A stretch of DNA of 33,629 bases from Bacteroidales bacterium (GTDB taxonomy: Bacteria > Bacteroidota > Bacteroidia > Bacteroidales > Bacteroidaceae), in contig SFCY01000005.1 in NCBI GenBank assembly GCA_004558865.1, forward strand, positions 1 through 33,629, read 5' to 3'. Below are positions 7,120 to 15,354 of the stretch, one piece after another (within the stretch, counting starts at the first letter, position 1; each line of letters opens with the position of its first letter). Made by a program: the position numbers and the translations under genes. The notes below the pieces were generated by a model. That model was not told where the DNA came from and ran no database searches. It was given only the letters and a program-made list of their open reading frames with translations.

Positions 7120-10100
7120 TTGACCACCCAAGAGTTTCTCCATCTTTATGCCAAGTCTCCCGCCACGGAGGCGCTCCTCAGAACATTGGCCGACGACTCC
7201 ATCCGCACCATCGAATTGGGTGGTCTGCAGGCATCGGCCAGTGCCGTTGTGTTTGCCGCCGTGGCCGCGAGGGTGGGCCGCTGCCTCTTGTTCGTCATGC
7301 AGGATGCCGACGAGGCGGGCTACTTCTATCACGACCTCACACAACTCATCGGCGGCGACAACGTGCTGTTCTATCCATCGGGCTATAAACGCGCCGTGAA
7401 GTATGGCCAGCGGGACTCCGCCAACGAGATTCTGCGCACCGAAGTCCTGACGCGTCTGTCGTCGCGCAGTGCCGGCGACGACTCCTCTCCCTATCTATAT
7501 ATCGTCACCCACCCGGAGGCCATGGCCGAGCTGGTGGTGTCGAGGCGGCACCTCGACGAACGGCGGCTATCGCTCAAGCGGGGACAAACCATCGACATCA
7601 TCGACGTGGAGCGCCGCCTGCGCTCATTCGGCTTCTCCCAGCAGGACTATGTCTACGAGCCGGGGCAGTTTGCCGTGCGCGGAAGTATCGTCGACGTCTT
7701 CTCGTTCAGCTGCGAGTGGCCCTACCGCATCGACTTCTTCGGCGACGAGATAGAGAGCATCCGCACCTTCGAGGTGGAGGACCAGCTGTCGAAGGACATC
7801 AAGCAAGAGATAGAGATCGTGCCAGAGCTTGCGGGCGTCAAGGAAGAGAAGATACCCTTCCTCTCGTTCTTGGCCAACGACACCGTGGTTGTGGCCAAGG
7901 ACTTCGACTACATCCGCCAGACCATCGCCCACGTCTACGAACAAGGATTCTCCTCGCAGGCCTTGGCCGACCGAATGAGCGGGGCAACAGAGGTGGAGGA
8001 GCAACAGATACTCGACGAGCTGAAGAGCGAGAACACGCTGTTGCCGCTATCGCAGTTTGACGAGGCCATGAAGCCCATGCGCCTCGCAGAACTCTGCGGC
8101 GACGGAAAGGAGACTCCCCAGGCCAAGTTGGACTTCGACATCTCGCCCCAGCCGCTTTTCCACAAGAACTTTGACCTGCTCCGGCAGTCGCTTGAGAGCT
8201 ATCTACTCAAGGGCTACCACATCTATATTCTCGCCGACAGCCAGCGGCAGCAGGAACGGCTGCGCGACATCTTCAACGGAATGGACGACAGCGGGGCCAA
8301 GATGGCTCTGCAAGACGGCGAGTGGACGCAGCGGCCCGTGGAGTTCACGCCCGTGGAGAAGACCATCCACGAGGGATTCGCCGACAACAAGCTGCGCATC
8401 TGCTGCTTCACCGACCACCAGATATTCGACCGCTTCCACAAGTACAGCCTGCGGAGCGACCGAGCCCGAAGCGGCAAGATGGCCCTCACGATGAAAGAAC
8501 TGCAAGAAATGGAGCCGGGCGACTTCATAGTCCACGTCGACTATGGCATCGGCAAGTTCGGCGGCTTGCTGCGAGTGCCCTCGGGCAACGGATTCAAGGA
8601 GGTAATCCGCATCATCTACCAGCACAACGACAAGGTGGACGTGTCCATCCACTCGCTCTATAAAATCAGCAAATACCGCTCAAGCGAGACTGGGCAGCCG
8701 CCACGGCTGAGCGTGCTCGGCACCGGCGCATGGGACCGCATGAAGGAGCGGGCCAAGAAGCGCATCAAGGACATCGCCCGCGACCTCATCAGGCTCTATG
8801 CCAAACGGCGGTATGTGAAGGGCTTCGCCTACAGCCACGACTCGTTCATGCAGCACGAGCTGGAAGCAAGCTTCTTCTATGAGGACACGGCCGACCAGCT
8901 CAAGGCCACGCAAGACATCAAGGCCGACATGGAGAGCGCACATCCCATGGACCGGCTCATCTGCGGCGACGTGGGCTTCGGCAAGACCGAAGTGGCCATA
9001 CGAGCGGCATTCAAGGCGGCCTGCGACTCCAAGCAGGTGGCGGTGCTCGTGCCTACCACTGTGCTCGCCTACCAGCACTACCAAACCTTCGCCAAGCGAC
9101 TGCACGACTTCCCCGTGCGCGTGGACTACCTCTCCCGCTCGCGCTCGACCAAACAGACGCGGCAAATCCTCGCCGACCTTGAGGCGGGCAAGATAGACAT
9201 ACTCATCGGCACCCACAAGCTGATTGGCAAACAGGTGAAATGGCACGACTTGGGGCTGCTCATCATCGACGAGGAACAGAAGTTTGGAGTGGCCACAAAG
9301 GAGAAGCTGCGCACGCTCAAGACCAACGTCGACACCCTCACGATGTCGGCGACTCCCATTCCGCGCACACTGCAATTCTCGCTCATGGGGGCACGCGACA
9401 TGAGCATCATACGCACGCCGCCTCCCAACCGCTATCCCATACAGACCGAGCTGACCACCTTTGGCCACGAGGTCATCGCAGACGCCATCAACTTCGAGAT
9501 GAGCCGCAACGGACAGGTGTATTTCGTGTGCAGCCGCATCAACAGTCTGCAGGAGATGGCCAACCTCATCCACAAGTATGTGCCCGACTGCCGGGTGGCG
9601 ATAGGCCACGGGCAGATGAATCCCGAGGAACTGGAGAAAATCATACTCGGATTCATGAACTACGACTACGACGTGCTGCTCTCCACCACCATCGTGGAGA
9701 ACGGCATCGACATACCCAACGCCAACACCATCATCATAGCCGACGCGCAGCGGTTCGGTCTCAGCGACCTCCATCAGATGCGTGGCCGGGTGGGCAGGAG
9801 CAACCGCAAGGCGTTCTGCTACCTTTTGGCGCCACCCAAGAGCGTGCTGCCGGCCGACGCCCGGCGACGGTTGGAGGCCTTGGAGAACTTCTCCGAGCTG
9901 GGCAGCGGATTCAACCTGGCCATGCAGGACCTCGACATACGCGGAGCGGGCAACCTGTTGGGCGCAGAGCAGAGCGGATTCATGGAGGACTTGGGATATG
10001 AGACCTATCAGAAGATACTCAGCCAAGCCGTGACCGAACTCAAGAACGACGAGTTCAGCGACCTCTATGCCGAGGAAATGGCAAGGGGCAAGGAGTTCAG

Positions 10101-10581
10101 CGGCGACGAGTTTGTGGAGGACTGCGCCGTGGACAGCGACTTGGAAATGTACTTCCCCGACACCTACGTGCCGGGCAGCGGCGAGCGGATGCTGCTCTAT
10201 CGCGAACTCGACAACATAGAAGACGACCACGCGCTCGACGACTACCGCAAACGGCTCATCGACCGCTTCGGCCCCATCCCGAAAGAGGGAGAGGAGCTCA
10301 TGCGCGTGGTGCAGCTCCGACGGATAGGCAAGCGTTTGGGCTGCGAGAAGCTCACCCTGCGCAATGGCAAGATGGTGATGCAGTTCGTGTCGAATCCCCT
10401 CAGCGCCTACTACAAGAGCAAGGCGTTCGACAATGTGCTCAACTATATAGGCCGCAACCCTCGCCGCTGCGCCATCAAGGAGGTGAAGGGTCGCCGGCTG
10501 ATGCATGTAGACTCTATCAATTCGGTGGAAGAGGCCGTGGCCGTGCTCAAAGACATGGACCGCGGCGACGCGGAGAAATAG
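7120..10581 (+). CDS. mfd: Transcription-repair coupling factor Mfd
   Basis: A 1153-residue ATP-dependent translocase that removes RNA polymerase stalled at DNA lesions and recruits UvrA; the length is close to E. coli Mfd (1148). The N-terminal third is the UvrB-like region. The RNA polymerase interaction (CarD-like) domain begins at about residue 455 ('GDFIVHVDYGIGKFGGL'). The superfamily-2 helicase motor has Walker A GDVGFGKTE (about 615-623), DEEQ (about 717-720), SATPIPRT (about 743-750) and a second RecA lobe with 'GRVGRSNR'. The C-terminal TRCF domain follows. The start is TTG at 7120, 6 bp after the glycosyltransferase stop. No ATG lies nearby in frame and the N-terminus 'TTQEFLHLY' fits the family, so a TTG start is likely. 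Confidence 0.95.
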   Translation: MTTQEFLHLYAKSPATEALLRTLADDSIRTIELGGLQASASAVVFAAVAARVGRCLLFVMQDADEAGYFYHDLTQLIGGDNVLFYPSGYKRAVKYGQRDSANEILRTEVLTRLSSRSAGDDSSPYLYIVTHPEAMAELVVSRRHLDERRLSLKRGQTIDIIDVERRLRSFGFSQQDYVYEPGQFAVRGSIVDVFSFSCEWPYRIDFFGDEIESIRTFEVEDQLSKDIKQEIEIVPELAGVKEEKIPFLSFLANDTVVVAKDFDYIRQTIAHVYEQGFSSQALADRMSGATEVEEQQILDELKSENTLLPLSQFDEAMKPMRLAELCGDGKETPQAKLDFDISPQPLFHKNFDLLRQSLESYLLKGYHIYILADSQRQQERLRDIFNGMDDSGAKMALQDGEWTQRPVEFTPVEKTIHEGFADNKLRICCFTDHQIFDRFHKYSLRSDRARSGKMALTMKELQEMEPGDFIVHVDYGIGKFGGLLRVPSGNGFKEVIRIIYQHNDKVDVSIHSLYKISKYRSSETGQPPRLSVLGTGAWDRMKERAKKRIKDIARDLIRLYAKRRYVKGFAYSHDSFMQHELEASFFYEDTADQLKATQDIKADMESAHPMDRLICGDVGFGKTEVAIRAAFKAACDSKQVAVLVPTTVLAYQHYQTFAKRLHDFPVRVDYLSRSRSTKQTRQILADLEAGKIDILIGTHKLIGKQVKWHDLGLLIIDEEQKFGVATKEKLRTLKTNVDTLTMSATPIPRTLQFSLMGARDMSIIRTPPPNRYPIQTELTTFGHEVIADAINFEMSRNGQVYFVCSRINSLQEMANLIHKYVPDCRVAIGHGQMNPEELEKIILGFMNYDYDVLLSTTIVENGIDIPNANTIIIADAQRFGLSDLHQMRGRVGRSNRKAFCYLLAPPKSVLPADARRRLEALENFSELGSGFNLAMQDLDIRGAGNLLGAEQSGFMEDLGYETYQKILSQAVTELKNDEFSDLYAEEMARGKEFSGDEFVEDCAVDSDLEMYFPDTYVPGSGERMLLYRELDNIEDDHALDDYRKRLIDRFGPIPKEGEELMRVVQLRRIGKRLGCEKLTLRNGKMVMQFVSNPLSAYYKSKAFDNVLNYIGRNPRRCAIKEVKGRRLMHVDSINSVEEAVAVLKDMDRGDAEK

Positions 10582-10615
10582 CTCCCTTCCACCACTAACA
10601 ATAAACCCAAAACCT

Positions 10616-11191
10616 ATGGAAATTGTTCCCGCCCAGCGTGCCTGGGCTTCATGGATAGCCTCGCGCATCATGGAGGCTATGAATCATGAGTGCTGCCTCA
10701 ACTTTGCCGGCCCCGAACACGGTCTGGCCGACTTCCACGAGCTCATCACCAGCCTCGTGGAGCGCACCGACTCACAGTATAGTTTCCTCAACTCCATCGT
10801 TGCCCTAAGCGACGACAACGAGCTGATGGGCGTTTGCGTGAGCTACGACGGGGCGGCCCTGACGCGGCTGCGCAAGCCCTTCGTCGAGGAGTCGCTCAAG
10901 CGCTTCGGCATGGACCACAGTCAAATCCCACCCGAGACACAGGCCGGAGAGCTTTATGCCGACAGCCTCTGCGTGGACCAGAACTTCCGCCATCGCGGAG
11001 TGGCCACCGAGCTGCTCAAGGCCACCATCGAGAAAGGCCGGCGGCTGAAATTCGCCAAGGTGGGGCTGCTGGTGGACAAGGGCAACCCCAAGGCCGAGAA
11101 GCTCTACCGCTCCATCGGCTTCCAATATGTGAACGACACGGAATGGGGCGGCCACCCCATGCGCCACCTGCAATACGACCTGACGGAGTGA
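10616..11191 (+). CDS. GNAT-family N-acetyltransferase
   Basis: A 191-residue acetyltransferase of the GNAT fold, which moves an acetyl group from acetyl-CoA to an amine. The acetyl-CoA binding motif A is visible at about 122-132 (FRHRGVATELL, the Q/R-x-x-G-x-A pattern), preceded by the beta-4 strand 'LYADSLCVD'. A later 'NPKAEKLYRSIGF' (about 159-171) is the classic motif B segment. The substrate is unknown. The gene begins 35 bp after mfd with an A-rich leader and no clear promoter between, so it is probably the last gene of the 6364-11191 operon, ahead of a strong terminator. Confidence 0.85.
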   Translation: MEIVPAQRAWASWIASRIMEAMNHECCLNFAGPEHGLADFHELITSLVERTDSQYSFLNSIVALSDDNELMGVCVSYDGAALTRLRKPFVEESLKRFGMDHSQIPPETQAGELYADSLCVDQNFRHRGVATELLKATIEKGRRLKFAKVGLLVDKGNPKAEKLYRSIGFQYVNDTEWGGHPMRHLQYDLTE

Positions 11192-11201
11192 GGCCAACCC
11201 A

Positions 11202-11251
11202 AAACGCCCCCTAAGCTCTTCCCTCAGAGAGGTGAGGCTTAGGGGGCGTTT
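11202..11251. terminator. Bidirectional intrinsic terminator
   Basis: A perfect 15-bp inverted repeat: AAACGCCCCCTAAGC (11202-11216) and GCTTAGGGGGCGTTT (11237-11251), separated by a 20-nt loop. The A tract on the left and the T tract on the right let it stop transcription from both the GNAT gene (+) and the convergent kinase gene (-, stop at 11267). Confidence 0.9.
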
Positions 11252-11266
11252 CTTGTTTGTCCCTCA

Positions 11267-11887
11267 TCATTTCCCGGCAAAGAGGCCATAGAGTTCAGAG
11301 TCGATGCGGTCGGCGATGCGTCCGAAGTCCTTGGGGCTTCCCTCGAAGTCGACGGTGTCGCCGTCGATGACCATCATCTTCCCCTTGTAGCCCGCAATCC
11401 AGTCCTCGTAGCGGCGGTTGAGACCCTTGAGATAGTCGAGTCGCATGGTCTGCTCATAGTCGCGCCCGCGCTTCTGGATGTGCTCCACAAGCCTCGGGAT
11501 GCCCGTTCGGATATAGATGAGCAGGTCGGGCAGCCTCACCAGCGAGATCATCAGATTGAACAAGTCGGTGTAGTTGTCGAAGTCGCGGTCGCTCATCAGC
11601 CCCATGTCGTGGAGGTTGGGGGCGAAGATGCAGGCATCCTCGAAGATGGTGCGGTCCTGGATGATGGTGTCGTTGCTCTGCGCTATCTCCACCACATCGT
11701 GGAACCGCTTGTTGAGGAAGTAGATTTGCAGGTTGAACGACCATCGGTTCATGTCCTTGTAGTAATCCTCAAGATAGGGATTGTTGTCAACGGGCTCGAA
11801 ATGGGGAGTCCATCCGAACCGCGAGGCAAGCATCTTGGTCAGCGTGGTCTTTCCGCTTCCGATGTTTCCGGCTATGGCTATATGCAT
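11267..11887 (-). CDS. Deoxynucleoside kinase (second of two)
   Basis: A 206-residue member of the deoxynucleoside kinase family (dCK/dGK/dAK-like), which phosphorylates salvaged deoxynucleosides with ATP. The P-loop GNIGSGKTT is at 7-15. The catalytic/specificity segment IIQDRTIFED (about 75-84) corresponds to the DRS/ERS motif. The arginine-rich lid with RGRDYEQ lies near 140-146. It is a clear paralogue of the gene just upstream (11878-12486): same length, same N-terminal motif, similar 'W.P.FE.V..NPYL.DYYKD' segment. The two overlap by 10 bp. Such adjacent kinase pairs in other bacteria form heterodimers with different base preferences; that is an inference here. It is the last gene of the minus-strand run. 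Confidence 0.9.
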   Translation of the reverse strand: MHIAIAGNIGSGKTTLTKMLASRFGWTPHFEPVDNNPYLEDYYKDMNRWSFNLQIYFLNKRFHDVVEIAQSNDTIIQDRTIFEDACIFAPNLHDMGLMSDRDFDNYTDLFNLMISLVRLPDLLIYIRTGIPRLVEHIQKRGRDYEQTMRLDYLKGLNRRYEDWIAGYKGKMMVIDGDTVDFEGSPKDFGRIADRIDSELYGLFAGK

Positions 11888-12486
11888 AATTCTTTGTTGA
11901 TTTGTTCTGTCAGATTGTGGAAGTCGTCCTCATTGTCGCGCAGGTCCAAGTGGTCGGTCTCGACAATGAGTTTGCGCCCGTCGTATTTGTTGAAGATGAA
12001 GTCGTCGTAGAGCCTGTTGAGATTCCGCAGGTATTCGATGGGCATCTTCTCCTCATAGCTGCGCGACCGCTGCTGGATGTGGTCCACCAAGCGTGGCAGC
12101 GAAGCCTTGAGATAGACCATCAGGTCGGGCTTCCTCACCACGCTCATCATGCACTCGAAGAGTTCCATATAGGTGGTGAAGTCGCGCTCGTCCATGGAGC
12201 CCATCCTGTAGTTGTTGGCGGCGAAGACATAGACCCCCTCGAAGATGGAGCGATCCTGCACCACCGTGATGTCCGAGCGGCTGATGGCCAGCATGTCCTT
12301 GAACCGCTGGCGAAGGAAGAAGACCTCCATGTTGAAGGCCCAGCGCGGGATGTCCTTGTAGTAGTCGGCCAGATAGGGATTGTCCTCCACCGACTCAAAC
12401 TTGGGCGTCCAACCATAGTGGTCGGCGAGCCGCCGCGTGAGGGTGGTCTTTCCGCTCCCAATGTTTCCGGCGATAGCGATATACAT
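11878..12486 (-). CDS. Deoxynucleoside kinase (first of two)
   Basis: A 202-residue deoxynucleoside kinase with the P-loop GNIGSGKTT at 7-15, the VVQDRSIFEG motif (about 75-84) and the lid segment RSRSYEEKM (about 140-148). It differs from its neighbour at likely base-contacting positions (for example VFAANNYRMG against IFAPNLHDMG after the catalytic motif), which would fit divided substrate preference. It overlaps the downstream paralogue by 10 bp, implying coupled translation and fixed stoichiometry. It starts 67 bp after the metallo-hydrolase stop; the gap has no clear promoter. Confidence 0.9.
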   Translation of the reverse strand: MYIAIAGNIGSGKTTLTRRLADHYGWTPKFESVEDNPYLADYYKDIPRWAFNMEVFFLRQRFKDMLAISRSDITVVQDRSIFEGVYVFAANNYRMGSMDERDFTTYMELFECMMSVVRKPDLMVYLKASLPRLVDHIQQRSRSYEEKMPIEYLRNLNRLYDDFIFNKYDGRKLIVETDHLDLRDNEDDFHNLTEQINKELCI

Positions 12487-12553
12487 ATATTATATATGGG
12501 TGTTTGAGGGGCATTCAGCCTTGTTGATAGTTTCGTTGATGGGCGGTTCTGCC

Positions 12554-13318
12554 CTACTCCACCTCTATCTGCAGTCCGTCGTAGGCGAAGTGGAATCCTT
12601 CGGGAAGCCTTTTCTCCGCCTCCTTGTGGAGCCCGATGAGATGGGTGAGGTGGGTAAGGAAGGTGCGTCGGGCGCCGATTTGGCGGCTGAAGTCGATGGC
12701 CTCGCCCACGAGGATGTGGCTCTGGTGGGGTTTCTCCCAGCGCAGGGCGTTCACCACGAGTGTGTCCACTCCCCGCAGATAGGGCATCTCAGAGCCATGG
12801 ATGCTCTTCATGTCGGTGATATAGGCGAAGCGGCCAAAGCGATAGCCCAAGATGGCCATGGCGCCATGCATGACCTCGACGGGCGTAACGGCAATGTCGC
12901 CCACCATGAATCGCTGGTGTGGCTCTATCACGTGCATGTTGAGTTTTGGCACGCCGGGATAGAGATGCTCCGCAAAGCAATAGGGGAAGTTGTGCCTCAC
13001 GTTTCCCACCGTCATCTCGTTGCCGTAGATGTCGATGTCGCCAAACGAGCAGTAGGGGCGCAGGTCGTCGAGGCCGCCCACGTGGTCGTAGTGGTGATGG
13101 GTGAGCAGCACGCCGTCGATTTTCCTGAACTCCACGGGCATGAGCTGCTGTCGCAGGTCGGGGCCGCAGTCGATGAGGACGCGCGTGGAGGGCGTCTCCA
13201 AGAGTCCCGAAGTGCGGCGGCGGTTGTCGCGCGGGTCGCCGCTGCGGCACACCTCACACCGGCATCCCAACACCGGCACGCCGTTGGAGGTGCCTGTCCC
13301 TAAGAATGTAAACCTCAT
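12554..13318 (-). CDS. PhnP-like metallo-beta-lactamase-fold phosphodiesterase
   Basis: A 254-residue MBL-fold hydrolase. The dinuclear metal motif HxHxDH is at His74, His76, Asp78 and His79 (THHHYDHVGG). An N-terminal Cys19-x-Cys21-x2-Cys24 cluster resembles the structural zinc site of PhnP (phosphoribosyl cyclic phosphodiesterase), and TGTSNGVP at about 8-15 is the usual start of this subgroup. No C-P lyase genes are nearby, so the PhnP substrate should not be assumed; a cyclic phosphodiester or nucleotide-derived compound is a reasonable guess. It overlaps murB by 4 bp and precedes the deoxynucleoside kinases on the same strand. Confidence 0.85.
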   Translation of the reverse strand: MRFTFLGTGTSNGVPVLGCRCEVCRSGDPRDNRRRTSGLLETPSTRVLIDCGPDLRQQLMPVEFRKIDGVLLTHHHYDHVGGLDDLRPYCSFGDIDIYGNEMTVGNVRHNFPYCFAEHLYPGVPKLNMHVIEPHQRFMVGDIAVTPVEVMHGAMAILGYRFGRFAYITDMKSIHGSEMPYLRGVDTLVVNALRWEKPHQSHILVGEAIDFSRQIGARRTFLTHLTHLIGLHKEAEKRLPEGFHFAYDGLQIEVE

Positions 13319-14325
13319 ACCACGTTCACCTCCGGATAAATGTCAATACCGAACCGATGCTTCACGTCGTCCTGTATGCGCTGCATGAGGTCGACGATCT
13401 CGCGGCCGGTGGCCCCGCCCCTGTTGACGAGCACGAGGGCCTGCTTGTCGTGCACTCCAGCCCTGCCCAAGGAGCGTCCTTTCCATCCGCACTGCTCGAT
13501 CATCCACCCGGCGGGAATCTTCTCGTGGCCGGCGTCGATGGTGTAGTGGGGCATGTCGGGATAGTCGGCGCGGATGCGTTCATAGACGTCGCGCGGCACG
13601 ATGGGGTTCATGAAGAAGCTTCCAGCGTTGCCCAACACCTTGGGGTCGGGCAACTTGCGGTTGCGGATTTGGATGATGACATCGCGCAGCTGCTGGGCCG
13701 TGGGTCTGTCTATCTTCCTCTCCTCCAAGGCCTGTCGTATGTTGCCATAGTCGAGCCTCGGCTCAAAGTCGTAGCTGAAGCGGTAGGTCACGTATGTGAT
13801 GAGGTACCGGTTGCGCCAGTCGTCCTTGAATCGGCTCTGTCGGTAGCTGTACTTGCAGTCCTGGTTGCCGAAGAAGAGCTTGCGCCCCGTTCCTATCTCC
13901 ACAGCCTCCACAACGGCGATGAGGTCCTTTACCTCAGCCCCATAGGCTCCGATGTTCTGCACGGCGCTGGCTCCCACCTCGCCGGGTATGAGCGATAGGT
14001 TCTCGGCTCCGTGCCATCCCTGTTCCACGGTCATCCTCACCAGCTCGTCCCACGTGAAGCCCGAGCCAACGCGCACGAGCACTCCGCCGCTGACGTTGCG
14101 TGTGGTGAAGTCGCTGATGGCAGAATGCACCACCGTGCCGCGATAGTCGCCCGTGAGGAGCAGGTCGCTGCCCCCGCCGAGAATCAGATAGTCGTCGCCC
14201 AGGCGCAAGCGTTGGGCTATTTCGACTGCTTCCTCCTCGTCGCCGTATTCCACAAACTTGTCGCAGTAGGCCTCTATGCCGAATGTATTGTTGTGGAGCA
14301 GGTTATAATGGTCTATTTCTTTCAT
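13315..14325 (-). CDS. murB: UDP-N-acetylenolpyruvoylglucosamine reductase
   Basis: Reduces UDP-GlcNAc-enolpyruvate to UDP-MurNAc with NADPH and FAD in peptidoglycan synthesis. The 336-residue protein has the FAD-binding segments LGGGSDLLL (about 50-58) and IPGEVGASAVQNIGAYG (about 113-129), and YRQSRFK (about 161-167) with the catalytic-site arginine. GNAGSFFMNP (about 234-243) contains the proton-donating serine, and the C-terminal 'IYPEVNVV' carries the conserved glutamate. The 'YRQSRF' loop and length match the E. coli-type (type I) enzyme. It lies 24 bp after the DUF4348 lipoprotein gene and overlaps the metallo-hydrolase by 4 bp. Confidence 0.95.
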   Translation of the reverse strand: MKEIDHYNLLHNNTFGIEAYCDKFVEYGDEEEAVEIAQRLRLGDDYLILGGGSDLLLTGDYRGTVVHSAISDFTTRNVSGGVLVRVGSGFTWDELVRMTVEQGWHGAENLSLIPGEVGASAVQNIGAYGAEVKDLIAVVEAVEIGTGRKLFFGNQDCKYSYRQSRFKDDWRNRYLITYVTYRFSYDFEPRLDYGNIRQALEERKIDRPTAQQLRDVIIQIRNRKLPDPKVLGNAGSFFMNPIVPRDVYERIRADYPDMPHYTIDAGHEKIPAGWMIEQCGWKGRSLGRAGVHDKQALVLVNRGGATGREIVDLMQRIQDDVKHRFGIDIYPEVNVV

Positions 14326-14349
14326 GATGTCAATGGTTTGCAGAGGGTG

Positions 14350-15204
14350 TCAGGTGGTGAACTTGATGAGTTTCCAATGCTTGCCGAAGCGGCGGAAGGT
14401 GAAGTCTATCTCCAGGCCGTTGGCGATGCCTCTGATGACAAACAGCTTGTAGTTGCTCTCCTTGTAGGTCTGGCCGTAGATGATGTTGTAGATCTCGCCG
14501 CTCGGGATGAGCGCGGGCTTGAACGAGGGCCATTGCTCGGGCATGATGACGCCCGTCTGGTTCTCGAAGTCGTTGTCGGGATTGGGCGACGTGAAAGTCA
14601 CCTCGCTTGCCATGCTCTTTATCTGGAAGGCCGTGTCGGCGGCAAATCGCTGGTAGAACTGCAGGAAGGAGGAGTTGTTGTTCTTGTACATGGGGTGGGA
14701 GTTGATGGCAGTCATGCGGAACTGGCCGTTGATGCGGTCGAAGACATACTGCCTCACCATCTTCCGCCTGAGCGAGATCTTCTCCACCACCACATGGCTC
14801 ACGCTCGTGTCCTTGACCAACTCCGCCTGCTTGCGGCTGTCGAAGATGAGCGTGTAGTAGTCCTGCCGCATGAAGAAGTGGTCCATGCGCCACTGGTTCT
14901 TCTGTATGACGCGCGCCAGCTTGCCGTCGTTGTATTCCTTGAGCGGGAAGTCTATGCGCTCGCGCTGCAGCTTACGGTTGGCGGCGAAATTGAAGAAGAA
15001 GTCGTCAAACAGCTCATCGGCTGCCTTGGGCATGGGCTGCTCGGCTATCACGCTGTCCTCGGGCGACAACGAGTCGGCCGCCACGGAGTCTGCCACCGCA
15101 ACGGAGTCTTCCTTAGGGGGCTTCTTGTCGGAACAGCCTACGTTGAACGCGGAAACCGCCGACAGGAACAGCACCAATACGAATAAAAAACCATGCTTTC
15201 TCAT
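14350..15204 (-). CDS. DUF4348-type lipoprotein
   Basis: A 284-residue putative lipoprotein. The signal peptide (residues 1-23) ends in a lipobox-like NVG-C, so Cys24 is the likely lipid anchor. A Ser/Asp/Ala/Pro-rich linker (about 28-60) follows, then a compact domain from about 62 to the end that fits the Bacteroidetes DUF4348 family ('ELFDDFFFNFAANRKLQRERIDFPL', here recognised in parts, with a C-terminal 'FRRFGKHWKLIKF'). The fold resembles small NTF2-like or lipocalin-like beta domains, but the function is unknown. It is the first gene of the minus-strand run with murB. The -7 box ends only 7 bases before the ATG, so the message may be nearly leaderless. Confidence 0.8.
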   Translation of the reverse strand: MRKHGFLFVLVLFLSAVSAFNVGCSDKKPPKEDSVAVADSVAADSLSPEDSVIAEQPMPKAADELFDDFFFNFAANRKLQRERIDFPLKEYNDGKLARVIQKNQWRMDHFFMRQDYYTLIFDSRKQAELVKDTSVSHVVVEKISLRRKMVRQYVFDRINGQFRMTAINSHPMYKNNNSSFLQFYQRFAADTAFQIKSMASEVTFTSPNPDNDFENQTGVIMPEQWPSFKPALIPSGEIYNIIYGQTYKESNYKLFVIRGIANGLEIDFTFRRFGKHWKLIKFTT

Positions 15205-15211
15205 TGCACTG

Positions 15212-15219
15212 CAAAATTA
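15212..15219 (-). promoter_or_regulatory. -7 element before the DUF4348/murB operon
   Basis: On the minus strand TAATTTTG fits TAnnTTTG. It ends 7 bases before the ATG, which would give a leaderless or near-leaderless mRNA. No -33 TTTG is found at the right distance, so this is tentative. Confidence 0.4.
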
Positions 15220-15324
15220 CTACTTTTATTCGATATACTGCCATGCAAACCGCTATTTTTCTTTCACGGGCAGGGAGGTAACAGAATTTTCAAGCATAAC
15301 CTGCCGTTTCTCATTTTTAATTCG

Positions 15325-15332
15325 TACCTTTG
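15325..15332 (+). promoter_or_regulatory. -7 element of pheS
   Basis: TACCTTTG, 22 bp before the pheS ATG. It fits TAnnTTTG exactly, though the -33 element is not clear. The 150-bp divergent region holds this and the opposing murB-operon promoter. Confidence 0.65.
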
Positions 15333-15354
15333 CACAAAAATATAGACACGAGAA

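Noticed and set aside
12437..15186. Long plus-strand frames opposite the murB operon (for example 14011-15186)
   Set aside because: They are shadows of GC-rich genes on the other strand: low-complexity Val/Ala/His/Leu/Glu-rich translations, no family motifs and no promoters.
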